From Bacteroidales bacterium (GTDB lineage Bacteria; Bacteroidota; Bacteroidia; Bacteroidales; UBA7960): a DNA stretch of 6,104 bases. Below are positions 1 through 6,104 of this stretch, one piece after another; within the stretch, counting starts at the first letter, position 1, and each line of letters opens with the position of its first letter. The stretch is taken from contig PWHO01000153.1 of the NCBI GenBank assembly GCA_003555385.1, positions 1 through 6,104 on the forward strand. Direction: 5' to 3'. The notes under the pieces are model-generated. The model had not been told where the DNA came from. It searched no databases and worked only from the letters and a program-made list of their open reading frames with translations. The position numbers and the translations under genes are program-made.

Positions 1-1528
1 GTTTAAAATGTCTGTTCCCGGTGAAGGCCATGGCCATCCCCGACTCGTTGCAAAAATCCACAGAAGCCTTGTCTTTCACCGACCCGCCGGGTTGCACCAC
101 CGCACGAATGCCATGCCTGTGTGCAATTTCCACACTATCGGGGAAGGGAAAAAAGGCATCGGAAGCCATGACGGCCCCCTGAAGATCATGCCCCTGCGAC
201 TGTGCCTTTTCAATTGCCTGCTTCAGGGCGTCAATCCGGGAGGTCTGCCCCATACCCGAGCCCAGCAGCATCGCATCCTTCACCAGTGCAATGGCATTGG
301 ATTTAAGATGTTTAACCACAGTGTTGGCAAAAACCAGGTCTCTTTCTTCCTCTTCCGAAGGATGACGGACCGTTGCCATTTGCCACTGGTCAGGCAGGCT
401 GTTCTTGTGATCCTGTGTTTGCCACAATACCCCGTTCAGGATAGAGCGGTGGCGTACCTCAGGCGTAATGAATGATTTGGTACGCAACAAAATGCGGTTC
501 TTTTTCTTCGTGAGCACCTCAATGCTCTTCTCGTCGAACCCGGGCGCGATCAGCACTTCAAAAAACAAATCACTGATCTGCTCTGCCATCTCTCCGGAAA
601 TATCCCTGTTGGCGATCAGGATTCCGCCGAATGCAGAAACCGGATCCCCGGCAAGGGCATCACGCCATGCCTGGTCAATGGAAGGCCTTGAAGCCACCCC
701 ACATGGATTGGTATGCTTAATGATGGCAAAAGTGGGGGCATAATATTCGGCCATCAGGCCCATGGCCGCATCCACATCCAACAAGTTATTATAAGACAGG
801 GGCTTGCCGCTGATCTGCTCGAAAATATCCTCCAGTTTTCCGTAAAAACAGCCCTGCTGATGCGGGTTTTCCCCGTAACGAAGTGCGTGGGCATCCGGAA
901 TACTTTCCTTGAACACATCCAGTTCGCCATTATTCATGTAACCGAAAATCGCCGTATCGTAATGGGAAGAAACATCAAAAGCAGCAGCCGCCATTTTACG
1001 TCGAACAGCCGGAGAAATCACTCCTTCATGGGCTTCTACAAGTTCTGTGATCTCATCAAAATAAGCCGATGAAGGCACCACCAGCACATGTCTGAAATTT
1101 TTGGCCGCAGCCCGGATCAGCGAAATTCCGCCAATATCAATTTTTTCGATCAGCTCATCATGGCTTCCGCCCGATAACAAAGTCTTCTCAAACGGATACA
1201 AATCAACCACCACCATGTCGATAGCCTGAATATGGTATTCACTCAACGCCGCATCATCCGCTTCAATTCCGGGACGGCACAAAATACCTCCAAAAACCGC
1301 CGGATGCAGGGTTTTTACACGTCCGCCCAGAATTGACGGATAGGTGGTCAGTTCCTCCACGGGTGTAACGGGAATATCCAACTCATCCCGGATAAATTGC
1401 ATGGTTCCCCCGGTAGAAATAATTTCGACGTTTTGCGCATGCAGGGCTTTTACCAGTTCCCTTGCCGGTTCCTTGTCATATACCGAAATCAGAGCCCTGG
1501 ACAGCTTTTTGTTGATATGTGTTTCCAT
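1..1528 (-). CDS. purH: Bifunctional AICAR transformylase / IMP cyclohydrolase (partial, 3' end cut by the window edge)
   Basis: PurH catalyses the last two steps of de novo IMP synthesis in the cytoplasm. It formylates AICAR with 10-formyl-THF and then closes the ring to IMP. Translating the minus strand from the ATG at 1528 gives 509 uninterrupted codons ending TGNRHFK. PurH proteins typically end RHFKH or RHFRH, so only about one residue and the stop lie outside the window. The N-terminal MGS-like cyclohydrolase domain shows LISVYDK, STGGT (38-42), GRVKTLHP (69-76), DLYPF (109-113) and DIGG followed by IRAAAKN (131-144). The transformylase domain shows RYGENPHQ (217-224), the catalytic Lys-His pair in KHTNPCG (K271, H272), DPVSAFGG (295-302), SDAFFPFPDS (456-465) and QPGGSVKD (479-486). 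All expected motifs are present and the length is normal. No Shine-Dalgarno sequence precedes the ATG, as is usual in this phylum. The gene is divergent from the YitT gene. Its own promoter is not clear: the best match, TAACTTCG at 1576-1569, has one mismatch and no -33 partner. No other pur gene is in view. Confidence 0.97.
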   Translation of the reverse strand, partial: METHINKKLSRALISVYDKEPARELVKALHAQNVEIISTGGTMQFIRDELDIPVTPVEELTTYPSILGGRVKTLHPAVFGGILCRPGIEADDAALSEYHIQAIDMVVVDLYPFEKTLLSGGSHDELIEKIDIGGISLIRAAAKNFRHVLVVPSSAYFDEITELVEAHEGVISPAVRRKMAAAAFDVSSHYDTAIFGYMNNGELDVFKESIPDAHALRYGENPHQQGCFYGKLEDIFEQISGKPLSYNNLLDVDAAMGLMAEYYAPTFAIIKHTNPCGVASRPSIDQAWRDALAGDPVSAFGGILIANRDISGEMAEQISDLFFEVLIAPGFDEKSIEVLTKKKNRILLRTKSFITPEVRHRSILNGVLWQTQDHKNSLPDQWQMATVRHPSEEEERDLVFANTVVKHLKSNAIALVKDAMLLGSGMGQTSRIDALKQAIEKAQSQGHDLQGAVMASDAFFPFPDSVEIAHRHGIRAVVQPGGSVKDKASVDFCNESGMAMAFTGNRHFK

Positions 1529-1550
1529 TGCTAAAAACAGTTTATCTTTG
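1518..1550 (+). promoter_or_regulatory. Bacteroidota-type promoter for the YitT-family gene
   Basis: TATCTTTG at 1543-1550 is an exact match to the Bacteroidota -7 consensus TAnnTTTG. A weak -33 candidate, TGTG at 1518-1521 (consensus TTTG, one mismatch), lies 21 bases upstream. Transcription would start near 1556, giving a leader of about 35 bases before the ATG at 1593. The -33 part lies inside the first codons of the divergent purH gene. The -7 match is clear, and the -33 assignment is weak. Confidence 0.65.
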
Positions 1551-1592
1551 CAGCCTTAAAAATCCCCACGAAGTTACGCTAAATTTTCAGAA

Positions 1593-2486
1593 ATGACTTT
1601 TGCAGGCACAGAAAAAAATTTCTCACGCAAGTGGTTCATATCCTACAGCCTCATCACCCTGGGCGCCTTTATCCTTGCAGCAGGCTATGTGTTATTCATC
1701 AGCCCCTATAAGATCGTTCCCGGCGGTGTATACGGAATCGGAATCATCATGTACCACCTGGTCGGTTTTCCGGTGGGTCTTACGGGGCTCATCCTGAACA
1801 TTCCCCTGATGATTATCGGGTTACGTTTACTCGGGCCACGTTTTGGGATTAAAACCGTAGTGGGGTTCGTTCTTACTTCCGGCTTCATTGACGGACTTAC
1901 CATGATCTACGGTGATGCACCCCTTGTGGAGAACGACCCCCTGCTGTCAAGTATTTTCGGCGGAGTTTTGCTTGGGCTGGGTCTCGGATTGATTTTCAAG
2001 GCCAAAGCCAGTTCCGGGGGAAGCAGCATCATTGCCATGGTGATCACCAAATACACCCATATTCCCCTTGGGCAAAGCATTATGATCATCGATGCCCTGA
2101 TCGTACTTTTCGGCCTCCTTTCGTTCGGTGACTGGACCATCCCGCTCTACTCCCTGATCGCCATCTTCATCACCGGCAAGGTGATCGATGTGGTACTGGA
2201 AGGCTTCTCTTATGAGAAAACCCTGTTTATCATTTCTGACAAGTACGAGACCATCGCCGACAAGATCCTGACAGACCTCAATCGCGGTGGTACCCTGATC
2301 GATGCCAAAGGAATGTACAAAAAAGATGAAAAGAAAATCATCTTTGTCAATGTTACCCGGCGGGAAGTGGCCGTGCTCCAGGATTTCATTCATCAGATCG
2401 ATCCGGATGCCTTCGTGACGGTCATTGAAGCGACGGAGATCCTCGGTAAGGGCTTTCGATCCCTGCCGGAAAAAGTCAGTGACTAG
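1593..2486 (+). CDS. YitT family membrane protein with C-terminal DUF2179 domain
   Basis: This 297-residue inner-membrane protein belongs to the YitT/DUF161-DUF2179 family, whose transported substrate is not established. After a short polar N-terminus, hydrophobic segments fall at about residues 14-36, 44-57, 62-80, 85-103, 119-136, 163-178 and 183-203. The family's signature region near the first loop is present as ISPYKIVPGGVYGIG (36-50). A glycine/serine-rich turn, KASSGGSSIIA (138-148), precedes the second half. This fits the two-part membrane domain of the family. From about residue 207 a soluble domain follows (KTLFIISDKYE through EATEILGKGF), the typical DUF2179 C-terminal domain of predicted alpha/beta ferredoxin-like fold. 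Length is normal and no frameshift is seen. The ATG at 1593 is chosen because it follows the promoter and gives a complete first helix; no Shine-Dalgarno is present. The gene is divergent from purH and convergent with the receptor gene, so it is probably transcribed alone. Confidence 0.93.
   Translation: MTFAGTEKNFSRKWFISYSLITLGAFILAAGYVLFISPYKIVPGGVYGIGIIMYHLVGFPVGLTGLILNIPLMIIGLRLLGPRFGIKTVVGFVLTSGFIDGLTMIYGDAPLVENDPLLSSIFGGVLLGLGLGLIFKAKASSGGSSIIAMVITKYTHIPLGQSIMIIDALIVLFGLLSFGDWTIPLYSLIAIFITGKVIDVVLEGFSYEKTLFIISDKYETIADKILTDLNRGGTLIDAKGMYKKDEKKIIFVNVTRREVAVLQDFIHQIDPDAFVTVIEATEILGKGFRSLPEKVSD
2483..2486. other. Shared palindromic CTAG holding both convergent stop codons
   Basis: The YitT gene ends with TAG at 2484-2486 on the plus strand. 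The receptor gene ends with TAG at 2485-2483 on the minus strand. Both come from one CTAG, so the two reading frames overlap by four bases. No stem-loop followed by a T-run was found on either side. Termination must therefore lie inside the opposite coding sequence or use another mechanism, and the transcripts probably overlap at their 3' ends. Confidence 0.9.
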
Positions 2487-5053
2487 TCGATCTCATCCAG
2501 GATGGATCCTTCACGGTCCCTCTCGGCACGCTGCCTGTATTCATTGAAACGCCAGGTGAAACCGATAAACAGCACCCGGCTGTCGCGACGGCGGGCCAGA
2601 TCAGCGGTAAAAGATTCTCCATAGGTGTACATGTCAAAGGTACGTGACTGGAACACATCATTCAGACGCAATGAAATGGTTCCGTCTCCATTGAGCACGC
2701 TCATTCTGACTCCCAGATCCAGAAAATACATGTCATCCAGCACACCCTGCCCGCCATGCTGCTGACATCCTCCGCCACTGGTGCGACCAACTGTAACCTC
2801 CTCACTGCGATAATGGAAGCGGGCCTGTGCACTGATCCGGTCCGTCACATTCCATTCAGAGGAAGCCTGGACCAACCAGGAATCACCGCTGTGGTCCCAG
2901 TCAGGCAAACGCTCATCTTCCAGCTCACGGTAAAAATAACTGAAATTACCGGTTAACCTCCACCAGGGGAATAAGGGATAGTTCACTGTTGTTTCCAGGC
3001 CATAGGATGTGGACGACTGAAGATTCATGAAAGTGGTTTTCGATTGTATATCGTCGCCGGCAGGCAAGGTCATCTCCCGGGAAATGACATCTTCTGTTTC
3101 CCGGTAAAACAGGGTGGCCGTAAGAGCCGTCCGGTTCTTTGTAAACTGGTAACCGGTTTCATAGGAATCGATGAACTCAGGCTTCAAATCCGGGTTGCCA
3201 TAGGAAATATTCATCGGATCACTGTAGTTCACGAAAGGATTCAGCAAAGAAATGCCCGGCCGGTTAACCCTCTGACTGTAATTCAGGAAAAGGGCATGGT
3301 TGTCAGCAACAAAATATCGCATATGTGCACTGGGGAAAAGGTTTCTCAAAGAACGATCAAACTCCTCGCCGGTGGTCCGTTGTTCGGCATCTATGTCGTG
3401 CTGCTCAGCCCTCAGTCCGGCCTGAACCTGCAGGGAACCCAGGGCAAAGGCATAGATCCCGTACACTGAATGAATGGCTTCACTGAAAAGAAAATAATTG
3501 CTGTAGCCGGGGTTCAGGCTTTCCGACCCGGTGTCCGCATCCACATCAAAAAAGCGGAAATCATCCTCCACATCCCGGAAAATACTCTTCACCCCCAACT
3601 CAAACCGGCTGTGGTCATTCCATGGATGCACATAATCGGCCTGCAGGGTGATCACACTGCCCGGGGTAGATGATTCCACAGATTGCAGTTGCCTTCCGTC
3701 CGGGCTTCCGAGGGTGTCCAGAAGGATGTCCCGCACAGTTTCTCCGCTGGTGGCAGCATAAAATACATCTGCCATCAGCTCCCGGCCTTCCTGGTCAAAG
3801 TTTCTGGTATAATTCAGCACATACTCCCTTCCAAAACCCTCAAAATGCCGCTCCATTTCCGTGTTTAAACGCTGCGAGGCCGGAAGAAACAGGTCTAAAT
3901 CCGAATAGTTACGCGGACGAGTATCCCGAAGGTTGAAAGCCCCGCTGAAGGTCAGGGTATTCTTCTCATCAATAAAAAAATCTGTCCCCAGCCTGAAGTT
4001 ATTAAAATACCCCTTGCGGAAAAAATCTTCGTGCTGATGGAGTTGCCGAAGGGTGTCCCCCTGGCCGGTTATCCTGTCACGATCAGTCACATTGTACCCT
4101 TCCATCCCATGAATCCGAAAATCGTAACTCCCGAAGAAATTCCAGCGGTCAATCCTGTGGTTGATGTGCACAGATCCGTCGTATTTGCTGCCCGTACCCA
4201 CATTTGCACTGACCATGCCGTTGGTCCCATACTGGCGATCCCGTTTCATTACTACATTGATAATGCCCGAAGTACCATCAGGGTCATGCCGGGCCGACGG
4301 ATTGGTAATTACCTCAATCTGGTCGATCATGGAAGCAGGTAACTGATCCAGGTTTTCAAAATAGGAAGGACGTCCGTCAATCAATATGGTTACGTTGCCG
4401 CTGCCCCGAAGGCTGACATTTCCGTCATAATCCACAGTGACCGAAGGGATTGACTCCATGATGTCAATGGCAGATCCGCCTGTGGCTGTCATGTCCCTGC
4501 CTACAGTAAAGACCGTCTTGTCCAGGTTCAGCAACAGCATCTCCCGGTCAGCGGTTACCGTTACCGACTCCATCATTTCTTCGGTGGGATCAATGCGTAA
4601 AGTCCCCAGGTCCTTCACCGGCTCCTCACCACCGATACCAATCCCTTCAAGGCGGCTGGTATGAAAGCCAATAAAAGACAGCCGTATGTCATAAGTGCCC
4701 TCCGGAATATTTTCAATACGAAACATACCGTCTTCATTGGTAATTCCCCCTGTGATCATCTCCTCCGATCCGGCCGGAAATATCGCAACATTCACATATT
4801 CCACCAGCTGGTCACTGACTGATTCCACCACCCTGCCGGTTAACACGCCCTTGTCAGGTATGACGTCATCTGCTCCGGATTCCGTAGCGCTGATTGCAAC
4901 TGCAGCCGGGAAGAAGATCATTATGGCACCGGTCAAAAACAAAACAGTTATAAACTTTACACCTTGCTTCACTCTACGCATACCAGATTGGATTTTTATT
5001 TTCGTAACACTTTTCAAACTTTTGACCCGCCGCAGACTCGAAGGTTTAAGCAT
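2483..5053 (-). CDS. TonB-dependent-receptor-like outer-membrane beta-barrel protein (carboxypeptidase-regulatory-like + plug + barrel)
   Basis: Up to 856 residues, predicted to sit in the outer membrane. A basic N-terminus and hydrophobic core (about 33-56) form a signal peptide. Next is a carboxypeptidase-regulatory-like beta-sandwich (about 69-155; GVLTGRVVE, GGITNEDGMFRIENIPEGTY, IRLSFIGF), then a plug-like domain (about 163-270; SLRGSGNVTILIDGRPS, IEVITNPSARHDPDGTSG and INVVMKR). The rest, to about residue 836, is a long barrel with alternating aromatic strands ending VLFIGFTWRF, followed by a charged 20-residue tail. This order matches the Bacteroidota outer membrane beta-barrel family (PF14905-like). 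Substrate is unknown, and no SusD-like partner is visible, which argues against a classical glycan SusCD pair. The longest start is at 5053. An internal ATG at 4981 (Met25) is equally or more plausible: it gives a standard signal peptide beginning MRRVKQGVKF and has an A-rich leader just upstream. No clear promoter was found. It is divergent from the lipoprotein gene. Confidence 0.92.
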   Translation of the reverse strand: MLKPSSLRRVKSLKSVTKIKIQSGMRRVKQGVKFITVLFLTGAIMIFFPAAVAISATESGADDVIPDKGVLTGRVVESVSDQLVEYVNVAIFPAGSEEMITGGITNEDGMFRIENIPEGTYDIRLSFIGFHTSRLEGIGIGGEEPVKDLGTLRIDPTEEMMESVTVTADREMLLLNLDKTVFTVGRDMTATGGSAIDIMESIPSVTVDYDGNVSLRGSGNVTILIDGRPSYFENLDQLPASMIDQIEVITNPSARHDPDGTSGIINVVMKRDRQYGTNGMVSANVGTGSKYDGSVHINHRIDRWNFFGSYDFRIHGMEGYNVTDRDRITGQGDTLRQLHQHEDFFRKGYFNNFRLGTDFFIDEKNTLTFSGAFNLRDTRPRNYSDLDLFLPASQRLNTEMERHFEGFGREYVLNYTRNFDQEGRELMADVFYAATSGETVRDILLDTLGSPDGRQLQSVESSTPGSVITLQADYVHPWNDHSRFELGVKSIFRDVEDDFRFFDVDADTGSESLNPGYSNYFLFSEAIHSVYGIYAFALGSLQVQAGLRAEQHDIDAEQRTTGEEFDRSLRNLFPSAHMRYFVADNHALFLNYSQRVNRPGISLLNPFVNYSDPMNISYGNPDLKPEFIDSYETGYQFTKNRTALTATLFYRETEDVISREMTLPAGDDIQSKTTFMNLQSSTSYGLETTVNYPLFPWWRLTGNFSYFYRELEDERLPDWDHSGDSWLVQASSEWNVTDRISAQARFHYRSEEVTVGRTSGGGCQQHGGQGVLDDMYFLDLGVRMSVLNGDGTISLRLNDVFQSRTFDMYTYGESFTADLARRRDSRVLFIGFTWRFNEYRQRAERDREGSILDEID

Positions 5054-5197
5054 CCAGAAAAAATACTTTCAGTTAACAATCAATTCACAACCATAGGTCT
5101 GCGTATTTGTTGAACAGGGATTTCTTTTCTACTTTTGACGCGCTCTAACAGCCCAAACGCCATAACCACTGGCATACAATTTGATCGGTGCTTATAT
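5054..5197. other. Divergent intergenic region between the receptor and lipoprotein genes
   Basis: This 144-base AT-rich spacer lies between two head-to-head genes, and would extend to about 216 bases if the receptor starts at 4981. On the plus strand it holds one well-formed promoter. On the minus strand only one-mismatch -7 matches are present: TATGGTTG at 5095-5088, and AAAGTTTG at 5022-5015, which lies inside the longest receptor reading frame. Neither has a -33 partner. An imperfect inverted pair, TTCACAA (5084-5090) and TTGTTGAA (5107-5114), overlaps the plus-strand -33 element and could be an operator, but this is weak. No terminator or RNA gene is seen. Confidence 0.6.
5106..5137 (+). 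promoter_or_regulatory. Two-part Bacteroidota promoter for the lipoprotein hydrolase gene
   Basis: TTTG at 5106-5109 (-33) and TACTTTTG at 5130-5137 (-7, exact TAnnTTTG) are separated by 20 bases. This matches the established Bacteroidota sigma-A pattern (TTTG, 19-21 bases, TAnnTTTG). Transcription would begin near 5143, leaving a leader of about 55 bases before the ATG at 5198. The leader lacks a Shine-Dalgarno sequence and ends in an A/T-rich stretch. Confidence 0.72.
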
Positions 5198-6104
5198 ATG
5201 AAAACAACCTTTCATCAACGACTTGTTAATCTGCAAGCCGGAGTAACCCGCCCCGTCAGCATCCACCAAATCGGCCACCTGGCAGGTATGCTCTTCCTGC
5301 TTTGTTTCTTCCTGGCAGTTACCGTATCCTGTGAAACAGAAGAAAATGAAGTGTTCCCGGATGCGGAGTTCGTTTACGAAATTCATTTTATTGATGTGGG
5401 ACAGGGAGATGCCATTCTTTTTGTTTCCCCGGATATCACCATGCTGGTGGACGGAGGAACCCGCTGGGGCGGAGTAACCAATTACCTTGACCAGCAAGGG
5501 ATCGAAAAGATCGACATTGTGATCGGCACCCACCCGCACGCTGACCATATCGGAGGGCTGATCGCAGTATTTGAAAACTACACGGTGGGAAAAGTCTATG
5601 ATCCCGGGGTAATACACGCCACTCTCACCTTTCAGGATTACCTCACGGCCATTGATGACAATGAAATTCCATTTACCGTTGCCCGCCGGGGGATGGAGCG
5701 GTCACTGGGCGGGGATGTCCACATGACCTTCCTGCACCCGCCGGACAACCTGGACGCAAGCAGCCTGAACAACAGTTCTGTAGTAACACGTGTCACTTTC
5801 GGTGAACTGAGTCTTTTGCTTACAGGCGACCTGGAGATGGAAGGAGAGCTGGAACTGATCAGCACCTTTGACCACCTGCAAAGCACCATTCTAAAGGCAG
5901 GTCACCACGGCAGTTATACCAGTTCAACCACCCGCTTTCTTGACGAGGTAAAACCGGAGGTGAGCATCATCATGTGCGGAAGAGATAACCAATACGGTCA
6001 CCCACACGGAGCAGCGCTTGCCCGGCTGGAATCCGCCAGCAACGAAGTGTACCGGACTGACCTGCACGGACACATCCTCATTGAATCCAATGGTTACGAA
6101 TATA
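5198..6104 (+). CDS. Predicted lipoprotein, ComEC C-terminal-like metallo-beta-lactamase-fold hydrolase (partial, 3' end cut)
   Basis: At least 302 residues, running off the right edge. The domain resembles the C-terminal metallo-beta-lactamase part of ComEC/Rec2 (COG2333 type), a putative phosphodiesterase or nuclease fold, but none of the ComEC membrane channel is present. Visible motifs are FIDVGQGDAILF (64-75), LVDGG (83-87), the metal-binding HxHxDH in THPHADHIGG (H112, H114, D116, H117), LLTGDLE (D211), LKAGHHGS (H236, H237) and GRDNQYGHPH (261-270). All expected metal-ligand positions are intact, so it is probably active. The N-terminus has a hydrophobic stretch (about 28-44) ending in a lipobox-like TVSC, with the candidate lipidated Cys at 45 followed by acidic ETEENE. 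This points to an exported, lipid-anchored enzyme. The signal is long (45 residues). A start at Met31 would leave no charged n-region, so the ATG at 5198 is preferred; it also follows the promoter. The family's usual end is close, so few residues are probably missing. The substrate is unknown; nucleic acid or another phosphodiester is a family-based guess. Confidence 0.88.
   Translation, partial: MKTTFHQRLVNLQAGVTRPVSIHQIGHLAGMLFLLCFFLAVTVSCETEENEVFPDAEFVYEIHFIDVGQGDAILFVSPDITMLVDGGTRWGGVTNYLDQQGIEKIDIVIGTHPHADHIGGLIAVFENYTVGKVYDPGVIHATLTFQDYLTAIDDNEIPFTVARRGMERSLGGDVHMTFLHPPDNLDASSLNNSSVVTRVTFGELSLLLTGDLEMEGELELISTFDHLQSTILKAGHHGSYTSSTTRFLDEVKPEVSIIMCGRDNQYGHPHGAALARLESASNEVYRTDLHGHILIESNGYEY

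Noticed and set aside
1196..1204. PurH has DLYPF where E. coli and human enzymes have NLYPF
   Set aside because: The Asp variant is a normal form in Bacteroidota PurH, so it is not unusual here.
2492..2510. CATCC-A-GGATG inverted repeat near the convergent gene ends, considered as a terminator
   Set aside because: The one-base loop cannot form a stable hairpin and no T-run follows on either strand. It is also within receptor coding sequence.
2483..2545. Charged 20-residue tail after the final barrel strand of the receptor, instead of ending at the terminal aromatic residue
   Set aside because: Such polar tails are common in this family of Bacteroidota outer-membrane barrels and do not suggest a frameshift or fusion.
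2476..5096. Many plus-strand open frames of 60-140 codons across the receptor gene, and similar frames opposite purH and the YitT gene
   Set aside because: They lie antisense to long, motif-rich coding sequences, have low-complexity or Pro/Arg/Ser-rich translations with no recognisable domain, and lack promoters.
5159..5173. Possible small hairpin GCCA / TGGC in the lipoprotein leader
   Set aside because: The stem is only four base pairs with a seven-base loop and no T-run; this is expected by chance.
5175..5183. TACAATTTG resembling a second -7 element for the lipoprotein gene
   Set aside because: It has three bases rather than two between TA and TTTG, and would leave only a few bases of leader before the ATG at 5198. 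The element at 5130-5137 with its -33 partner is far better.

Overview
The window (about 50% GC) looks like a chromosome fragment of a member of the Bacteroidota. The evidence is a PurH with Bacteroidota-style sequence, an outer-membrane beta-barrel receptor with an N-terminal carboxypeptidase-regulatory-like domain, A/T-rich leaders without Shine-Dalgarno sequences, and exact matches to the Bacteroidota sigma-A -7 element TAnnTTTG upstream of two genes. Assignment below phylum, perhaps a Bacteroidales or Marinilabiliales-like lineage, is a guess.

The layout is four genes with almost no spare DNA. (1) At 1-1528 on the minus strand is purH, bifunctional AICAR transformylase/IMP cyclohydrolase. 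It is complete at its N-terminus and cut by the window edge about one residue before its expected C-terminus. (2) A 64-bp divergent spacer (1529-1592) carries a -7 promoter element for the next gene. (3) At 1593-2486 on the plus strand is a YitT-family membrane protein with a C-terminal DUF2179 domain. (4) At 2483-5053 on the minus strand is a TonB-dependent-receptor-like outer-membrane beta-barrel protein. It runs tail to tail with the YitT gene, and both stop codons lie in a single CTAG. (5) A divergent spacer (5054-5197) carries a textbook two-part Bacteroidota promoter reading rightward. (6) At 5198 to the right edge on the plus strand is a predicted lipoprotein with a ComEC-C-terminal-like metallo-beta-lactamase-fold hydrolase domain, cut by the window edge.

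The gene at the left is housekeeping (the last two steps of de novo IMP synthesis). The YitT protein is a widespread inner-membrane protein of unknown substrate. The right half pairs an outer-membrane barrel head to head with an exported, probably lipid-anchored hydrolase. Joint regulation or function of that pair is a reasonable but unproven inference. There are no RNA genes, CRISPR arrays, insertion sequences or large repeats, and no gene-free stretch longer than about 220 bases. I do not see a convincing novel multi-gene system. The ComEC-like lipoprotein beside the receptor is the part most worth following up.
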